Source: Candidatus Zhuqueibacterota bacterium (lineage in GTDB: Bacteria > Zhuqueibacterota > Zhuqueibacteria > Zhuqueibacterales > Zhuqueibacteraceae). Taken from it: DNA of 64,000 nt. Of this stretch, positions 1-8,923 are shown one piece after another. The stretch lies in contig JAKEEU010000035.1 of NCBI GenBank assembly GCA_022616415.1, forward strand, positions 45,109-109,108, in the 5' to 3' direction. The translations under genes were made by a program, and so were the position numbers. Each line of letters starts with the position of its first letter. Position 1 is the stretch's first letter. A model generated the notes under the pieces. That model worked only from the letters and a program-made list of their open reading frames with translations, searched no databases and was not told the DNA's origin.

Positions 1-63
1 TTCCGTCCAGTTGTTGAGAGATTCAGCAATGAAATTTTCGGAAGCGATATCGTAATTTGCCAT
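1..63 (-). CDS. Unknown protein, N-terminal 21 codons only
   Basis: The reverse strand opens with an ATG at 63 and runs without a stop off the left edge of the window, starting MANYDIASENF. A GAGG motif lies about eight bases upstream of the ATG, which supports this start. Only 21 residues are visible, too few to assign a family or function. The upstream region carries a TTGCTGGTTG-type short repeat at 82-111, also seen at the start of the 5-oxoprolinase gene near 5675-5711. Confidence 0.55.
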   Translation of the reverse strand, partial: MANYDIASENFIAESLNNWTE

Positions 64-81
64 AAAGACCTCGCGCGATGG

Positions 82-111
82 TGGTTGCTGGTTGTTTGTT
101 GCCGGTTGCTT
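82..111. repeat. Degenerate TTGCTGGTTG short tandem repeat
   Basis: This stretch is built from variants of the word GTTGCTGGTT. It lies just upstream of the minus-strand start codon at 63. A very similar run is found at 5675-5711, within the first codons of the 5-oxoprolinase. The rest of 112-389 holds no gene I can support; the plus-strand frame at 277-528 overlaps the DUF429 gene and looks like chance. Confidence 0.4.
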
Positions 112-348
112 GTACTGTATGTGATGCGTGAATAAAAAACACAAAAATTAAGAGAGAATCAAGAAGATTCTTGTGAGCGTCGTAATAACTCAGATTATGG
201 GTGGAGAAGATGTCATTCAGGAGGAATCCTTTTTCAATTCAGCACTGTACTTGACAACAAAAAAGATGCCTCCGGCATGACATGGTTTGTGGTCCAGAAA
301 TCTGAGGGCTTATTGAGCGCCAAGCTTGACATTGTGGCTGAAAATTTT

Positions 349-382
349 AAATTGAAAATTTACAATTTTAAATTTTCAATTT
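349..382. repeat. AT-rich inverted repeat upstream of the DUF429 gene
   Basis: Two perfect 13-base arms (349-361 and 370-382, AAATTGAAAATTT and its complement) are separated by eight bases. The right arm ends seven bases before the ATG at 390 and occupies the place of a ribosome binding site. It could be a terminator for upstream transcription, a weak translational hairpin, or a mobile palindrome. I see no Shine-Dalgarno sequence between it and the start. Confidence 0.5.
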
Positions 383-389
383 TCCTTTC

Positions 390-1223
390 ATGGTCAAACT
401 CATTCTCGGCATCGACGCCGCCTGGACGGCGCATCATCCCGCGGGTGTCGCGCTCGTCACGGCTCCGAAACGTGATCGGCCACGGCTGCTGCGTGTCGCG
501 CGCTCCTATGAAGAGTTTTGTGGGATGAACAATAACAGCGGAATTGATTGGCCGGCTAAAGTTCATGGGAGTGAACCGAATATTCCAGCGCTGTTGGCGG
601 TTTGCGAAAAAATTGCCGGCGCCACACCGAATGTCATCGCGCTTGATATTCCAATCGGACCGCAACTCATAGCGGGACGACGGACGGCGGACAAGATGGT
701 AACGAGAGTCTACATCAGCCGAAAAGCCGGAACGCATTCGCCGACGGCCAAACGCCCGGGGCCAATCAGCCGGATGCTATTTGAGCAACTTTCTGCTTGC
801 GGCTTCGAGTGGTTACACGCCAACACCACGATTTCTCGAAACAAAAATCCCCGCGTCTTCATCGAGGCCTACCCCCATCCGGCGATTATCGAGCTGCTCG
901 GCCTCGACGAACGGCTCAAATACAAAGTGAGCAAGCTGCAAAAGTATTGGCCGGATCTCGAAGGCAACAAACGCCGGATGGCCGTCGCCCAAAATTTGGC
1001 CCGACTCCGCACGGCCCTCGATAAACGCATCGCCGCTGTCGCAGACTGGTTGCCCTCCGCCAAATCGTTTATTAAAAACGGGCCAATAGTGCGTTTGAAA
1101 GGTTACGAAGATGCGCTTGATGCCATCGTCTGTGCTTGGATCGGTTGCGAGTTCCTAGCGGGACGGTGTATGGCTTATGGGGATGAGGAATCAGCGATTT
1201 GGTTGCCGAGGCCAGTGACTTGA
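390..1223 (+). CDS. DUF429 family protein (predicted RNase H-fold nuclease)
   Basis: The 277-residue protein begins with the family-typical strand and acidic motif LGIDAAWT (Asp9), followed by an IALDIPIG strand with Asp86 and a conserved EAYPHP segment near residue 157. These are the hallmarks of DUF429, which is predicted to adopt an RNase H-like fold; its substrate is unknown. The length is normal for the family. The start at 390 is chosen because it places the first beta strand directly at the N-terminus. The uracil-DNA glycosylase follows 150 bases downstream on the same strand, a possible DNA-repair link, but a palindrome lies between them. Family assignment is firm; function is inferred. 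Confidence 0.8.
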   Translation: MVKLILGIDAAWTAHHPAGVALVTAPKRDRPRLLRVARSYEEFCGMNNNSGIDWPAKVHGSEPNIPALLAVCEKIAGATPNVIALDIPIGPQLIAGRRTADKMVTRVYISRKAGTHSPTAKRPGPISRMLFEQLSACGFEWLHANTTISRNKNPRVFIEAYPHPAIIELLGLDERLKYKVSKLQKYWPDLEGNKRRMAVAQNLARLRTALDKRIAAVADWLPSAKSFIKNGPIVRLKGYEDALDAIVCAWIGCEFLAGRCMAYGDEESAIWLPRPVT

Positions 1224-1294
1224 GTTAAGTAAAATTATATCCCACCGCGGACGAGCCGCAACCCGACGGGCGCAGCCAAGCAGGTTTAAAAAGT

Positions 1295-1358
1295 TTCCAA
1301 CGGATAGAAGAACCCAACGGGAAAAGCATTATCAGTTGGGTTTTTCAATCCGTTGGAA
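1295..1358. repeat. Dispersed palindrome, family A, copy 1
   Basis: Arms at 1295-1318 and 1335-1358 pair almost perfectly over 24 bases. Each arm carries the word CCAACGGAT at its outer end and a CCCAAC word at its inner end. The same layout recurs at 33949-34010 and 51140-51203, each time between two genes on the same strand. It may serve as a transcription terminator or be a REP-like mobile palindrome. The right arm ends 15 bases before the next start codon. Confidence 0.75.
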
Positions 1359-1372
1359 AAATCTTTGCTTTT

Positions 1373-2068
1373 ATGAAAACTCTCACAAACCTACAAAAAC
1401 AAATCACCACCTGCACGAAATGCCCGCGACTCGTTGCCTGGCGCGAGCAAATGGCGCGGGAAAAGGTGAAACGCTTTGCCGAAGATAAATATTGGGGCAA
1501 GCCGCTGCCGAGCTTTGGCGATCCCCAAGCGAGTTTGTTGATCGTTGGCTTGGCGCCGGCGGCGCACGGCGGCAATCGTACCGGCCGCATGTTTACCGGC
1601 GATCGCAGCGGCGATTGGCTCTTTCGCGCGTTGCACAAAGCAGGTTTTGCGAATCAGCCAAATTCGGCGCATCGAGACGATGGTTTAAAATTGACCGATT
1701 GCTACATTACTGCAACGCTGCGCTGCGCGCCGCCGCAAAACAAACCGGCGCCTGAAGAAATCGCCAACTGCCGGCCATTTTTGCTGAGAGAAATTGAATT
1801 GCTCAAAAATGTGCGGGTGATTCTCGGGTTGGGCAAGATCGGCTTCGATAACGCGCTATCGGCTTTCGCCAAAGTTTATGATTTGGACTTGTCGCCACGA
1901 CCAAAATTTGGACACGGGGTGGAATACACACTCAATTCAAAGTTAACTTTGATGGGGACTTTTCATCCCAGCCAACAAAACACTTTTACGGGCAAATTGA
2001 CCGCAGCCATGTTTGATCGGATTTTTCGTCGGGTGCAGGAGTTGCTTAGACAAAATAACCAATACTAA
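1373..2068 (+). CDS. Uracil-DNA glycosylase, family 5 (UdgB type)
   Basis: The 231-residue protein removes uracil from DNA in base excision repair. It has an N-terminal Cys pair (Cys14 and Cys17, in CTKCPRL) and later Cys residues that fit the four ligands of the [4Fe-4S] cluster of family 4/5 enzymes. The motif GLAPAAHGGNRTGR at about 59-72 is typical of family 5 rather than family 4, because it has Ala in place of the usual catalytic acidic residue. The C-terminal loop is HPSQQNTF. Length is normal. The start follows the palindrome at 1295-1358 closely, so that element may influence its expression. Family 5 enzymes are known to accept uracil, hypoxanthine and related lesions. Confidence 0.9.
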   Translation: MKTLTNLQKQITTCTKCPRLVAWREQMAREKVKRFAEDKYWGKPLPSFGDPQASLLIVGLAPAAHGGNRTGRMFTGDRSGDWLFRALHKAGFANQPNSAHRDDGLKLTDCYITATLRCAPPQNKPAPEEIANCRPFLLREIELLKNVRVILGLGKIGFDNALSAFAKVYDLDLSPRPKFGHGVEYTLNSKLTLMGTFHPSQQNTFTGKLTAAMFDRIFRRVQELLRQNNQY

Positions 2069-2112
2069 AGCGTATGTAACTGCCGCGTAAAATTTCGACT
2101 TACTTGTTCTTG

Positions 2113-5100
2113 CTATTTGCTGCCATGCCCTCCTCCCCCGGGGGTATGGATGATTAGCGTTTCACCTGCCTGTGCCTGATACGACGCGTTGCCTTCCAAT
2201 GGCATGCGTGTGCCATCAGTTAAAACGCGAATATTCTCTCCAACTTTTCCCGACTCGCCGCCAGCGAGTCCAAACGGCGCAATTCGTCGTCGCTGTGAGA
2301 GAATTGAGACGTTGAGATCTTTAAGAAATTTAAAATGCCGGATCACGCCGTCACCGCCGCGCCAACGGCCATTGCCGCCGGAATTGGGGCGAATCGAAAA
2401 TTGCAAGAGACGAACGGGATGGCGCGTTTCCAAAATTTCCGGGTCGGTAATGCGCGTGTTGGTCATGTGCGTATGCACCGCACTCGCGCCGTGATAATTT
2501 TCCGCCGCGCCAACGCCGCCGCAGATGGTTTCGTAGTAGCCAAATGTGTCATCGCCGAAAGTCAAATTGTTCATCGTTCCCTGACTCGCTGCCGTGACAC
2601 CAAGCGCGCCGAGCAAAACGTCGACGACGCGCTGCGAGGTTTCAACGTTGCCGCCGACCACGGCGCGTCCAGGCGTCGGGTTGAGAATGCAGCGCTCGGG
2701 AATTATAATTTGCAGCGGTTCGAGACAACCATCGTTGAGCGGAATGCGCTCGGCAACGAGACAGCGGAAAACATATAGCACCGCAGCGCGAACCACGGCC
2801 GGCGGTGCATTGAGATTGAACTCGCTCTCTTTTCCGGTGCCGGTGAAATCAATGATGGCATTTTCTCCCGAAATCGTGATTTTCACCGCGATGGGCGTGC
2901 CGTCGTCCATCGCATCCGCAAAATGATAGCTCCCAGACGGAATGCGACGCAACGCTTCGCGCACCTGTCGCGCTGCATTGTCGCGGACGTGCCCCATGTA
3001 CGACATTACGGTTTCCAAACCATAATGCTCTACCAGCTCTTCCAGCAATCGCACGCCGGTGTGATTCGAAGCCATCTGCGCCTGCAAATCAGCGCGATTG
3101 TCGGCGCGATTGCGGGTTGGAAATTTCCGCGTGGTAAAAAGCTCGGCAAAAAGCTTTTCGTTAAATTTGCCGCGCTCGACCAATTTCACGTTATCGAGTA
3201 GAACGCCTTCTTCGTCGAGACGGGTTGAAAACGGCGGCATGGAACCTGGTGTGATTCCGCCAATCTCGGCATGGTGTGCACGACTCGCGGTGAAAAAAAT
3301 CGGCTGGGTGGGATCATGCTTGGCAAACACTGGCGTCACGACGGTAATGTCGGGCAGATGCGAGCCGCCGCCGAAGGGATTGTTCGTCGCGAAAACATCG
3401 CCGGGCGCTATTTCCGCATGTGCCTTTAAAACCGCGCGCACGCTCTCGCCCATCGCGCCGAGGTGCACGGGAATGTGCGGCGCATTCGCCACCAAATTGC
3501 CCTCGCTATCAAACAACGCGCAAGAGAAATCGAGACGCTCTTTGATGTTGGTGGAAATTGCGGTGCGGCGCAGCACGTTGCCCATTTGCCCGGCAATCGA
3601 CATGAAAAGGTTGTTGAAGATTTCGAGGGCGATGGGATCGATTTCGGTGGTGTAAATGGAAATTGGCTTGGCAACATCATGCACTGGCGCGAGAATGATA
3701 TTGTCGTAACCATCGACCGTGGCCACAAAATCCGGCTCGACAAAAATCGTTGCAATTTTCTCCAAAATAATCGCCGGGCCGTGAATTTCAGCGCCGGCGG
3801 TCAACTCTTCTCGCCGAAATACTGCCGCTTGCCATTCTTTTCCATCGAACACCACCCGCGCAAATCGTGTTGCGGCAGGTGAATGCTTTTTCGCTTCGAT
3901 TGGCACAGGCGACGCAATATCCGTCACGCCAATCACCTCGACACGGCACTGCAGAATTTCAATCGCGCGTGCCTCGCGGACGTAGCCATACAATTGGCGA
4001 TGTTTCTCGGTAAATTCGCGCCGATAGTCGCGGTCGGTTGGCTCAAGAGTCGTCAACGGCGTTTCCGTGCCGGCGTAACGCAAATCCAGCTTGCGAACGG
4101 TGCGGATCGCAGACGATTGAAATCCCTGCTCGCGAATGAGCTGTTGCCCTGCGGCGGCGAGTCGCTGAAAATCGGCTTCGAGCTGTTGCAGTGAATTTTG
4201 GTTGAGCGGCAATTGCGCCACGGGCGACGAGCCTTCCCAAATAGTATCCGCGAGGCCGATGCCGTAAGCGGAAAGCACACCGGCAAGCGGATGCAAAAGA
4301 ATGCGCCGAATGCCGAGATGCCGGGCGACGGCACAGGCATGTTGTCCACCGGCGCCGCCGAAACAACATAGCACGTACTCGCGCACATCGTGCCCGCGCG
4401 CCACAGAGATTTCTTTGATGGCTTGCGCCATGTTCAAATTGATCACCTGGAGAAAACCTTCGGCGATTTGATAGGCGCTCAGATTTTGCCCTTCGGCAAG
4501 GCATTGCTGCTGAATTTCTTCTATTTTCCCAACGACACGCGCGCGATTCAATGGAAAAGGAAAATTCTCCGGCAGCAAGCGGCCGAGAAAGAGATTGATA
4601 TCGGTGACGGTCAATTCGGTGGCTTTGGCAATGCCCTCAGCATTTTTCAAATCATAACACAGCGGGCCGGGATCGGCGCCGGCGCTTTCCGGGCCAACGG
4701 TCAACCGGCCGGCGACGAACTTGCAAATCGAGCCGCCACCGGCTGCAACCGTGTGAATCGATAGCATCGGCGCTTTGATGCGAACACCGGCGGTGACGGT
4801 CTCGTAGACGCGCTCAAATTCGCCGTCGTAACGCGACACATCTGTCGAGGTGCCGCCCATGTCGAAGCCGATGATTTTGGGGAAACCAAACCAACGGCCA
4901 AGACGAGCACAGGCAACGACGCCCGCGGCCGGGCCGGAGAGAATGGCGTTGTGGCCGCGAAACCGGCTCGCTTCGATGAGTCCGCCGCTCGATTGCATCA
5001 TTTTGAGTTGGGAGCCGGGAAGTTGATTTTGCAGGATTCGTAAATACGTCAAGAGTAATGGCGTGAGATAAGCATCGGCGGTCGTCGTGTCGCCGCGGCC

Positions 5101-5730
5101 GGTGAGGCCGATCTCCGGACAAACTTCTTGGGAGCAGGAAACATGGTGAAAGCCGAGCGAGCGCGCCAATTCCGCCACCATTTTCTCATGTTGAGAAAAA
5201 GCAAAACCGTGCAGAAAAACGATGGCGAGGTTGTCGATGCCCTGGTCGAGAAGGCTTTGCAATTTTTGCCGAACTTGTTGAAGATCGGGAGAACGGAGAA
5301 TTTCACCGGTTGCTGAAATGCGTTCGTCGATTTCGACGACGGTTTGATAGAGCACCGAAGGTTTGGCGATGCGAATTTCAAAAATGTCGGGCCGTTGTTG
5401 CGTGCCGATTTGCAGAACATCCGCGAAGCCAGCCGTGACCAAGAGCGCATGTGGACGACCTTTGCGTTCGAGCAAGGCGTTGGTGGCGATGGTCGTTCCC
5501 ATTTTAACTTCGCACGGCGGGATGGGATCGTGATTCGGTAATTCAAGAATGCGGCGAATGCCCTCGAGTGGGGCGTGATCGGAGGAGAGAACTTTGTCGA
5601 ACTTCAATTCGCCGGTGGGAGAGCGACCGAGACAGTCCGTGAACGTGCCGCCGCGGTCGATCCAGAATTGCCAACTGGTTGCTCGTTGCTTGTTGCTTGT
5701 TGCTGGTTGCTGACGCAGCACCATTTTCAT
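2113..5730 (-). CDS. 5-oxoprolinase / hydantoinase A-B fusion
   Basis: The 1205-residue protein joins a HyuA-like half and a HyuB-like half, the architecture of ATP-dependent 5-oxoprolinase, which hydrolyses 5-oxoproline to glutamate. The A half starts with [10 protein letters not shown] (residues 23-32), includes [14 protein letters not shown] and the ATPase-fold motif [10 protein letters not shown]. The B half starts near [12 protein letters not shown] and ends in a Gly-rich GGGGHG tail. Length matches the single-chain eukaryotic-type enzyme. The first 19 residues are encoded by a short TTGCTGGTTG-like repeat and are not expected in the family, yet no other in-frame start lies between the repeat and the conserved domain. 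A hydantoinase specificity cannot be excluded. Confidence 0.88.
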   Translation of the reverse strand: MKMVLRQQPATSNKQRATSWQFWIDRGGTFTDCLGRSPTGELKFDKVLSSDHAPLEGIRRILELPNHDPIPPCEVKMGTTIATNALLERKGRPHALLVTAGFADVLQIGTQQRPDIFEIRIAKPSVLYQTVVEIDERISATGEILRSPDLQQVRQKLQSLLDQGIDNLAIVFLHGFAFSQHEKMVAELARSLGFHHVSCSQEVCPEIGLTGRGDTTTADAYLTPLLLTYLRILQNQLPGSQLKMMQSSGGLIEASRFRGHNAILSGPAAGVVACARLGRWFGFPKIIGFDMGGTSTDVSRYDGEFERVYETVTAGVRIKAPMLSIHTVAAGGGSICKFVAGRLTVGPESAGADPGPLCYDLKNAEGIAKATELTVTDINLFLGRLLPENFPFPLNRARVVGKIEEIQQQCLAEGQNLSAYQIAEGFLQVINLNMAQAIKEISVARGHDVREYVLCCFGGAGGQHACAVARHLGIRRILLHPLAGVLSAYGIGLADTIWEGSSPVAQLPLNQNSLQQLEADFQRLAAAGQQLIREQGFQSSAIRTVRKLDLRYAGTETPLTTLEPTDRDYRREFTEKHRQLYGYVREARAIEILQCRVEVIGVTDIASPVPIEAKKHSPAATRFARVVFDGKEWQAAVFRREELTAGAEIHGPAIILEKIATIFVEPDFVATVDGYDNIILAPVHDVAKPISIYTTEIDPIALEIFNNLFMSIAGQMGNVLRRTAISTNIKERLDFSCALFDSEGNLVANAPHIPVHLGAMGESVRAVLKAHAEIAPGDVFATNNPFGGGSHLPDITVVTPVFAKHDPTQPIFFTASRAHHAEIGGITPGSMPPFSTRLDEEGVLLDNVKLVERGKFNEKLFAELFTTRKFPTRNRADNRADLQAQMASNHTGVRLLEELVEHYGLETVMSYMGHVRDNAARQVREALRRIPSGSYHFADAMDDGTPIAVKITISGENAIIDFTGTGKESEFNLNAPPAVVRAAVLYVFRCLVAERIPLNDGCLEPLQIIIPERCILNPTPGRAVVGGNVETSQRVVDVLLGALGVTAASQGTMNNLTFGDDTFGYYETICGGVGAAENYHGASAVHTHMTNTRITDPEILETRHPVRLLQFSIRPNSGGNGRWRGGDGVIRHFKFLKDLNVSILSQRRRIAPFGLAGGESGKVGENIRVLTDGTRMPLEGNASYQAQAGETLIIHTPGGGGHGSK
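5675..5711. repeat. Short degenerate repeat inside the 5-oxoprolinase N-terminus
   Basis: The run is made of GTTGCTTGTT and GTTGCTGGTT words and resembles 82-111. Here it is translated, giving a Gln/Ala/Thr/Ser-rich leader before the first conserved residues of the enzyme. Both copies lie within 60 bases of a minus-strand start codon. Confidence 0.45.
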
Positions 5731-5771
5731 TCCATCACTTTATCGGGAGCCGAAAGCCAAGTGAAAATATT

Positions 5772-6122
5772 CTACTTCTTTTCCATCGCTTTGAGAATCT
5801 TCTCAATCTCTTCGGGACTGGCATTGTCCACCGAGATTTCGGTGCCGTTGGGAAGCTTGATCTTGGCGCCGGAAATGCCTTTGTTGCGAATCATGGCAAT
5901 GACTTTTTTTATGAGCGGCATGGCGGCGCTGATGAAGCCGATCACACCGATCGCCACTTCGATCCAAACTTTGATGGTGGCCGGATCGACGCCGCGCTGC
6001 ACCGGCGAGCGAGTATCTTTCACAGATTCCACCGCCTGGATTTCCTTGAGCGCTTGCGTAATTTCTGCAATCTCGGCCTCGGAAATGGAGCCGGGCAATG
6101 CGATGGTTAATATGTCTGGCAT
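5772..6122 (-). CDS. Small membrane protein resembling effector-associated constant component (EACC1-like)
   Basis: The 116-residue protein has three parts: an N-terminal beta-alpha region (about 1-40) with LTIALPG, a hydrophobic segment (about 52-73, KVWIEVAIGVIGFISAAMPL), and a C-terminal module with the strand KIKLPNGTEISV followed by SPEEIEKILK. This order recalls small proteins described as constant partners of variable effectors, including TIR and caspase-like ones, in bacterial conflict systems. The resemblance is by eye only. The gene lies 13 bases downstream of an Rpn nuclease gene and 1.1 kb downstream of a TIR-protein gene, all on the minus strand. It could instead be an unrelated small membrane protein. 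Confidence 0.45.
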   Translation of the reverse strand: MPDILTIALPGSISEAEIAEITQALKEIQAVESVKDTRSPVQRGVDPATIKVWIEVAIGVIGFISAAMPLIKKVIAMIRNKGISGAKIKLPNGTEISVDNASPEEIEKILKAMEKK

Positions 6123-6135
6123 GGTTGTTTTTCCT

Positions 6136-7008
6136 TCATAATCGTTTGATCACTTCGACCGACAAGCCGGTCATCTCAGCAATCAGATTCGTGTCAAGAC
6201 CTTGTTGTCGCATCGAGCGAGCTATTTCTACACTGCGTTCCTGCTTTCCTTCTTCCCTTCCTTCTTCCCTTCCTTCTTGCCGGCCTTCTTCCTTGCCTTC
6301 CTTGCGGGCAGCGGTGGCAATTCCGCGCTCATCCTGCATTTTCACCGCTGCCGCGTCATAAGCTTCCCATTCTTCTTTGGTCATGTTCGCCCGATTCGCC
6401 ATCTCAAAAGCTTTACGGAAAGGCTCCTGGTTTAGCTTTTCCGGAATCATCTCCAAGTGACCGGCATGTTTGAGAAAATAGCACCATTTTTCGATGGTCG
6501 TCTCCAGCTCGGCTTCGCTTTTGGTAAACTTGGGCAATTCGATGAAGTAATGTCGGATTTCATCGAGGTAACAATGATTCGAGATGGTCTCGCGAAATTC
6601 GTGGCAGGAGAGATAATGATCGAATTCTTTAAACAGAACGAAGTCGACGATGGTGATGCCGATAACCTGATTGAGCTTGGGATAATCGGTGCCGGTTGGG
6701 ATTTGGCCGACATAAGCCTTGCATGCGTTATATTGGATGCGTTTCTCAAAGCCCTCGGCATATTGCACTTGCGTTTCCACCACAAACTCCACCCCGCGGT
6801 GGTCACGGCATTTCACGTCGAGAAAGCTGTGCTTGAGCGTGGGAATCTTGGGCGCTTGGTAGGGATTGAGAATGGTGACTTCGGAAATCGCGTGGATTCC
6901 TTCCAAGCCGAGGACGGCGTTCAAAAAGCTGATCAACACTTCCTTGGCTTTCTCGTTGCCAAAGATCAGCTTGAACGCAAAATCAGTTCTGGGGTCGGCG
7001 AATTGCAT
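6136..7008 (-). CDS. Rpn family PD-(D/E)XK nuclease / putative transposase
   Basis: The 290-residue protein begins FADPRTDFAFKLIFG, the signature of the PD-(D/E)XK transposase-like family (Rpn/PDDEXK_2). The core is seen at SFLDVKCRDHRGVEFVVETQ, with the Asp and the Glu-x-Gln that replaces the usual Glu-x-Lys. The C-terminal quarter has the family-typical EEGRQEGREEG repeat followed by a helix-turn-helix-like tail (MTGLSVEVIKRL). Such proteins cut DNA and promote recombination; most are stand-alone genes in many paralogues. The start lies inside the preceding small gene (43-base overlap), which suggests translational coupling. Two other Rpn-type genes occur near lysS, but they belong to a different subgroup. 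Confidence 0.85.
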   Translation of the reverse strand: MQFADPRTDFAFKLIFGNEKAKEVLISFLNAVLGLEGIHAISEVTILNPYQAPKIPTLKHSFLDVKCRDHRGVEFVVETQVQYAEGFEKRIQYNACKAYVGQIPTGTDYPKLNQVIGITIVDFVLFKEFDHYLSCHEFRETISNHCYLDEIRHYFIELPKFTKSEAELETTIEKWCYFLKHAGHLEMIPEKLNQEPFRKAFEMANRANMTKEEWEAYDAAAVKMQDERGIATAARKEGKEEGRQEGREEGREEGKQERSVEIARSMRQQGLDTNLIAEMTGLSVEVIKRL

Positions 7009-7196
7009 GGCTGGTTCTCAAGAATTTCTTGTTGCCTTTTTTGTATCTGGAGCAAAAAAGGCGCGGCCAAACGCTCGTAATCAAGAGCGGAGTGCATGCG
7101 ACGAGCGGCTTCCAAAAAGCGCCATATCTGTTGCAATTCTAATTGCGCTTGATGCAGTTGTTCGTCATCGTGTATCATTTTTTTAAAAGAGCTCAC
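6966..7196 (-). CDS. Small helical protein coupled to the Rpn nuclease gene
   Basis: The 76-residue protein is rich in Glu, Gln and Arg with heptad-like Leu/Ile spacing through residues 10-62 and contains no cysteine motif or membrane segment; it is probably alpha-helical. I do not recognise a named family. Its last 43 bases overlap the start of the Rpn nuclease gene in another frame, so the two are likely co-expressed. By position it could be an inhibitor or partner of the nuclease, but nothing in the sequence proves that. Confidence 0.6.
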   Translation of the reverse strand: MSSFKKMIHDDEQLHQAQLELQQIWRFLEAARRMHSALDYERLAAPFLLQIQKRQQEILENQPCNSPTPELILRSS

Positions 7197-7220
7197 GCTT
7201 TAAAATTAACCAAGAGTCAT

Positions 7221-8792
7221 TTAAAAAGCAACGGCAATTTCAGGCAAAAGCAATTTAGCTTCCGGCAAAAAATTTTCGAGGCGACGGCCTGAAGTCCGTA
7301 GCTTTATCCTGGCTTCGCGAAACTCTGTCTTATCGCCCAAATAACTCAAATAACCAAATGATCTATTGTCCCGAACGCACGGCGCGGACATAACGTCTAT
7401 AGGAATCACCAGGATGGCCGCAAAGACCGGGGCGGAAACCGACCGTCCACGCCCTTGAGGGGCTGAATTTGTCCGCTGCCAAATCCACTTCTGTAGTTGA
7501 TCAAACACTGGATTAATGTACAAATCACCATGCTTTTGGGGCTCCATCAGTGACATCGCTTCTTCCAGTGTCGGCAAACGCCAGTCGGCATAGTTGGCAA
7601 AATCATTATTGTTCAAGTCGCGGATATATTTTTCAGTATCAGAAAAACTCATGAGTTTGGGCGAACCGGATTGCTGCCACATCAAGCCAGTGGCATGGTC
7701 GAAAACCACTTTATCATCCCGCTGTTTCTCGAAATCGTTGACAAAACCTTTGCTCAGAGGATTGCTCCAAGTTTCGTTCCCACCACAGTAAAAGTCGTAC
7801 TTTTTCAGCATTGTTTTGACGCTATCTCCCGAAAGTATTTTGCCTGTGTTTCGCAGTTTCAATGTCGAACCACTTTGGCGTGTCGGGGTAGTTGGCTTAC
7901 CAGCACGCTTTCTTTCTTCGTTCGTTTTAGAACCCTGCTCGGCGGCGACTTCCGGATTCTGGCCTTGCGGCTTTGAGGGCGATAAATTTGCTGTGGTGTC
8001 TCTAGTAGAATCCGAGTTCGACGGTTTTTGTGCAGCCGACTCTTTCTTCGCAGAATCCGGTTGTGGCGGATGGCACCACCTATAAACTGCCACTACCATT
8101 GCGACGACAATGATCGCAAAGGTAATATTCATCACCTTCCCACGTGGCCACCATGCAGAAACCCTACGCGCTGCAGCCGAACCACGCAGCGAATCAACTG
8201 TAGTCTTGCTCACCAACGGCTGCCAACGCTTCGTTTTTTTCGCCGGCTTTGCGGAAACAGACTCGGGTTTTCGTGTAGCAGGTGGGGGACTTTTACGAAC
8301 TCCGGTCGATGAGGATGTTTGATCTCCCACCGGAATTTCCACATGTTGCGGCGGCAGTGGGCTTGGAGGCACAGGTGCTGGCGTCGCAATCTTTGGCTCC
8401 ACCCCCAGCGAGTGGCAGAGCTGGACATACCCGGTTTCGTAGGGCGAGAAATTCAAATACAACCTGCCGCGCAGCAAAGCCGGCAAGGCCGTGCCATCCA
8501 AGACGCAGGCGATGATCCGTTTCTGCAAATGAAACGCGCTCGTCCATTCCTGCTTCACATAATACGATTCCGCCGAGTCCGCCGACCACAAAAGAATGAG
8601 TGTGTTGCACCAGTCCAGCGCCGCGCTGATGCGGTCTGGCAGCGAGTCCCCGCCGGTGATCTTTTCGTAATCGACAAAGACCTCCACCCCGTCGCGAATC
8701 AGATCGCGCTGCAATTGTTTGGCGACGGGCTGGTTCTTCCATGCGTAGCTAATGAAAACTTTTGGGGGACTCGGCTCCGGGAGACTCGTCAT
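7221..8792 (-). CDS. TIR domain - transmembrane - DUF1566 protein, frameshifted near its C-terminus
   Basis: The protein starts with a TIR domain (about residues 9-130): PKVFISYAWKN, and SYYVKQEW carrying the conserved Glu82 expected at the NAD-cleaving site of catalytic TIR domains. A Pro/Ser/Lys-rich linker leads to one membrane helix (about 221-238). The C-terminal domain is DUF1566-like (DHATGLMWQQ, DWRLPTLEEA). After WIW at base 7479 the open frame becomes atypical, but one frame over the DNA reads ADKFSPSRAW...YVRAVRSGQ, the expected domain end, and stops at 7363-7365. One base appears to be missing at about 7477-7478, so the intact protein would have about 476 residues rather than 523. 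The N-terminal 438 residues are secure. Confidence 0.85.
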   Translation of the reverse strand: MTSLPEPSPPKVFISYAWKNQPVAKQLQRDLIRDGVEVFVDYEKITGGDSLPDRISAALDWCNTLILLWSADSAESYYVKQEWTSAFHLQKRIIACVLDGTALPALLRGRLYLNFSPYETGYVQLCHSLGVEPKIATPAPVPPSPLPPQHVEIPVGDQTSSSTGVRKSPPPATRKPESVSAKPAKKTKRWQPLVSKTTVDSLRGSAAARRVSAWWPRGKVMNITFAIIVVAMVVAVYRWCHPPQPDSAKKESAAQKPSNSDSTRDTTANLSPSKPQGQNPEVAAEQGSKTNEERKRAGKPTTPTRQSGSTLKLRNTGKILSGDSVKTMLKKYDFYCGGNETWSNPLSKGFVNDFEKQRDDKVVFDHATGLMWQQSGSPKLMSFSDTEKYIRDLNNNDFANYADWRLPTLEEAMSLMEPQKHGDLYINPVFDQLQKWIWQRTNSAPQGRGRSVSAPVFAAILVIPIDVMSAPCVRDNRSFGYLSYLGDKTEFREARIKLRTSGRRLENFLPEAKLLLPEIAVAF

Positions 8793-8821
8793 AACAACGT
8801 ATTATTTTCTAAGTTTTGCTC

Positions 8822-8911
8822 TTCCTCCTACTCATACTCTTACTTACTCCTACTCGATTTTGAAAAATAAAAAGCGAGTAAGAGTAGGAGAAAGAGTACG
8901 AGTAAGAGTTG
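8822..8911. repeat. Imperfect inverted repeat built of ACTCY words
   Basis: Arms of about 33 bases (8822-8856 and 8875-8911) are each composed of CTACTC, TTACTC and GTACTC words and pair imperfectly around an AT-rich loop. It lies between the stop of the OmpA-type gene and the start of the TIR gene, both on the minus strand. It could terminate transcription; the word-like composition suggests slippage or a dispersed repeat. Confidence 0.55.
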
Positions 8912-8923
8912 TGTATTACGGCC

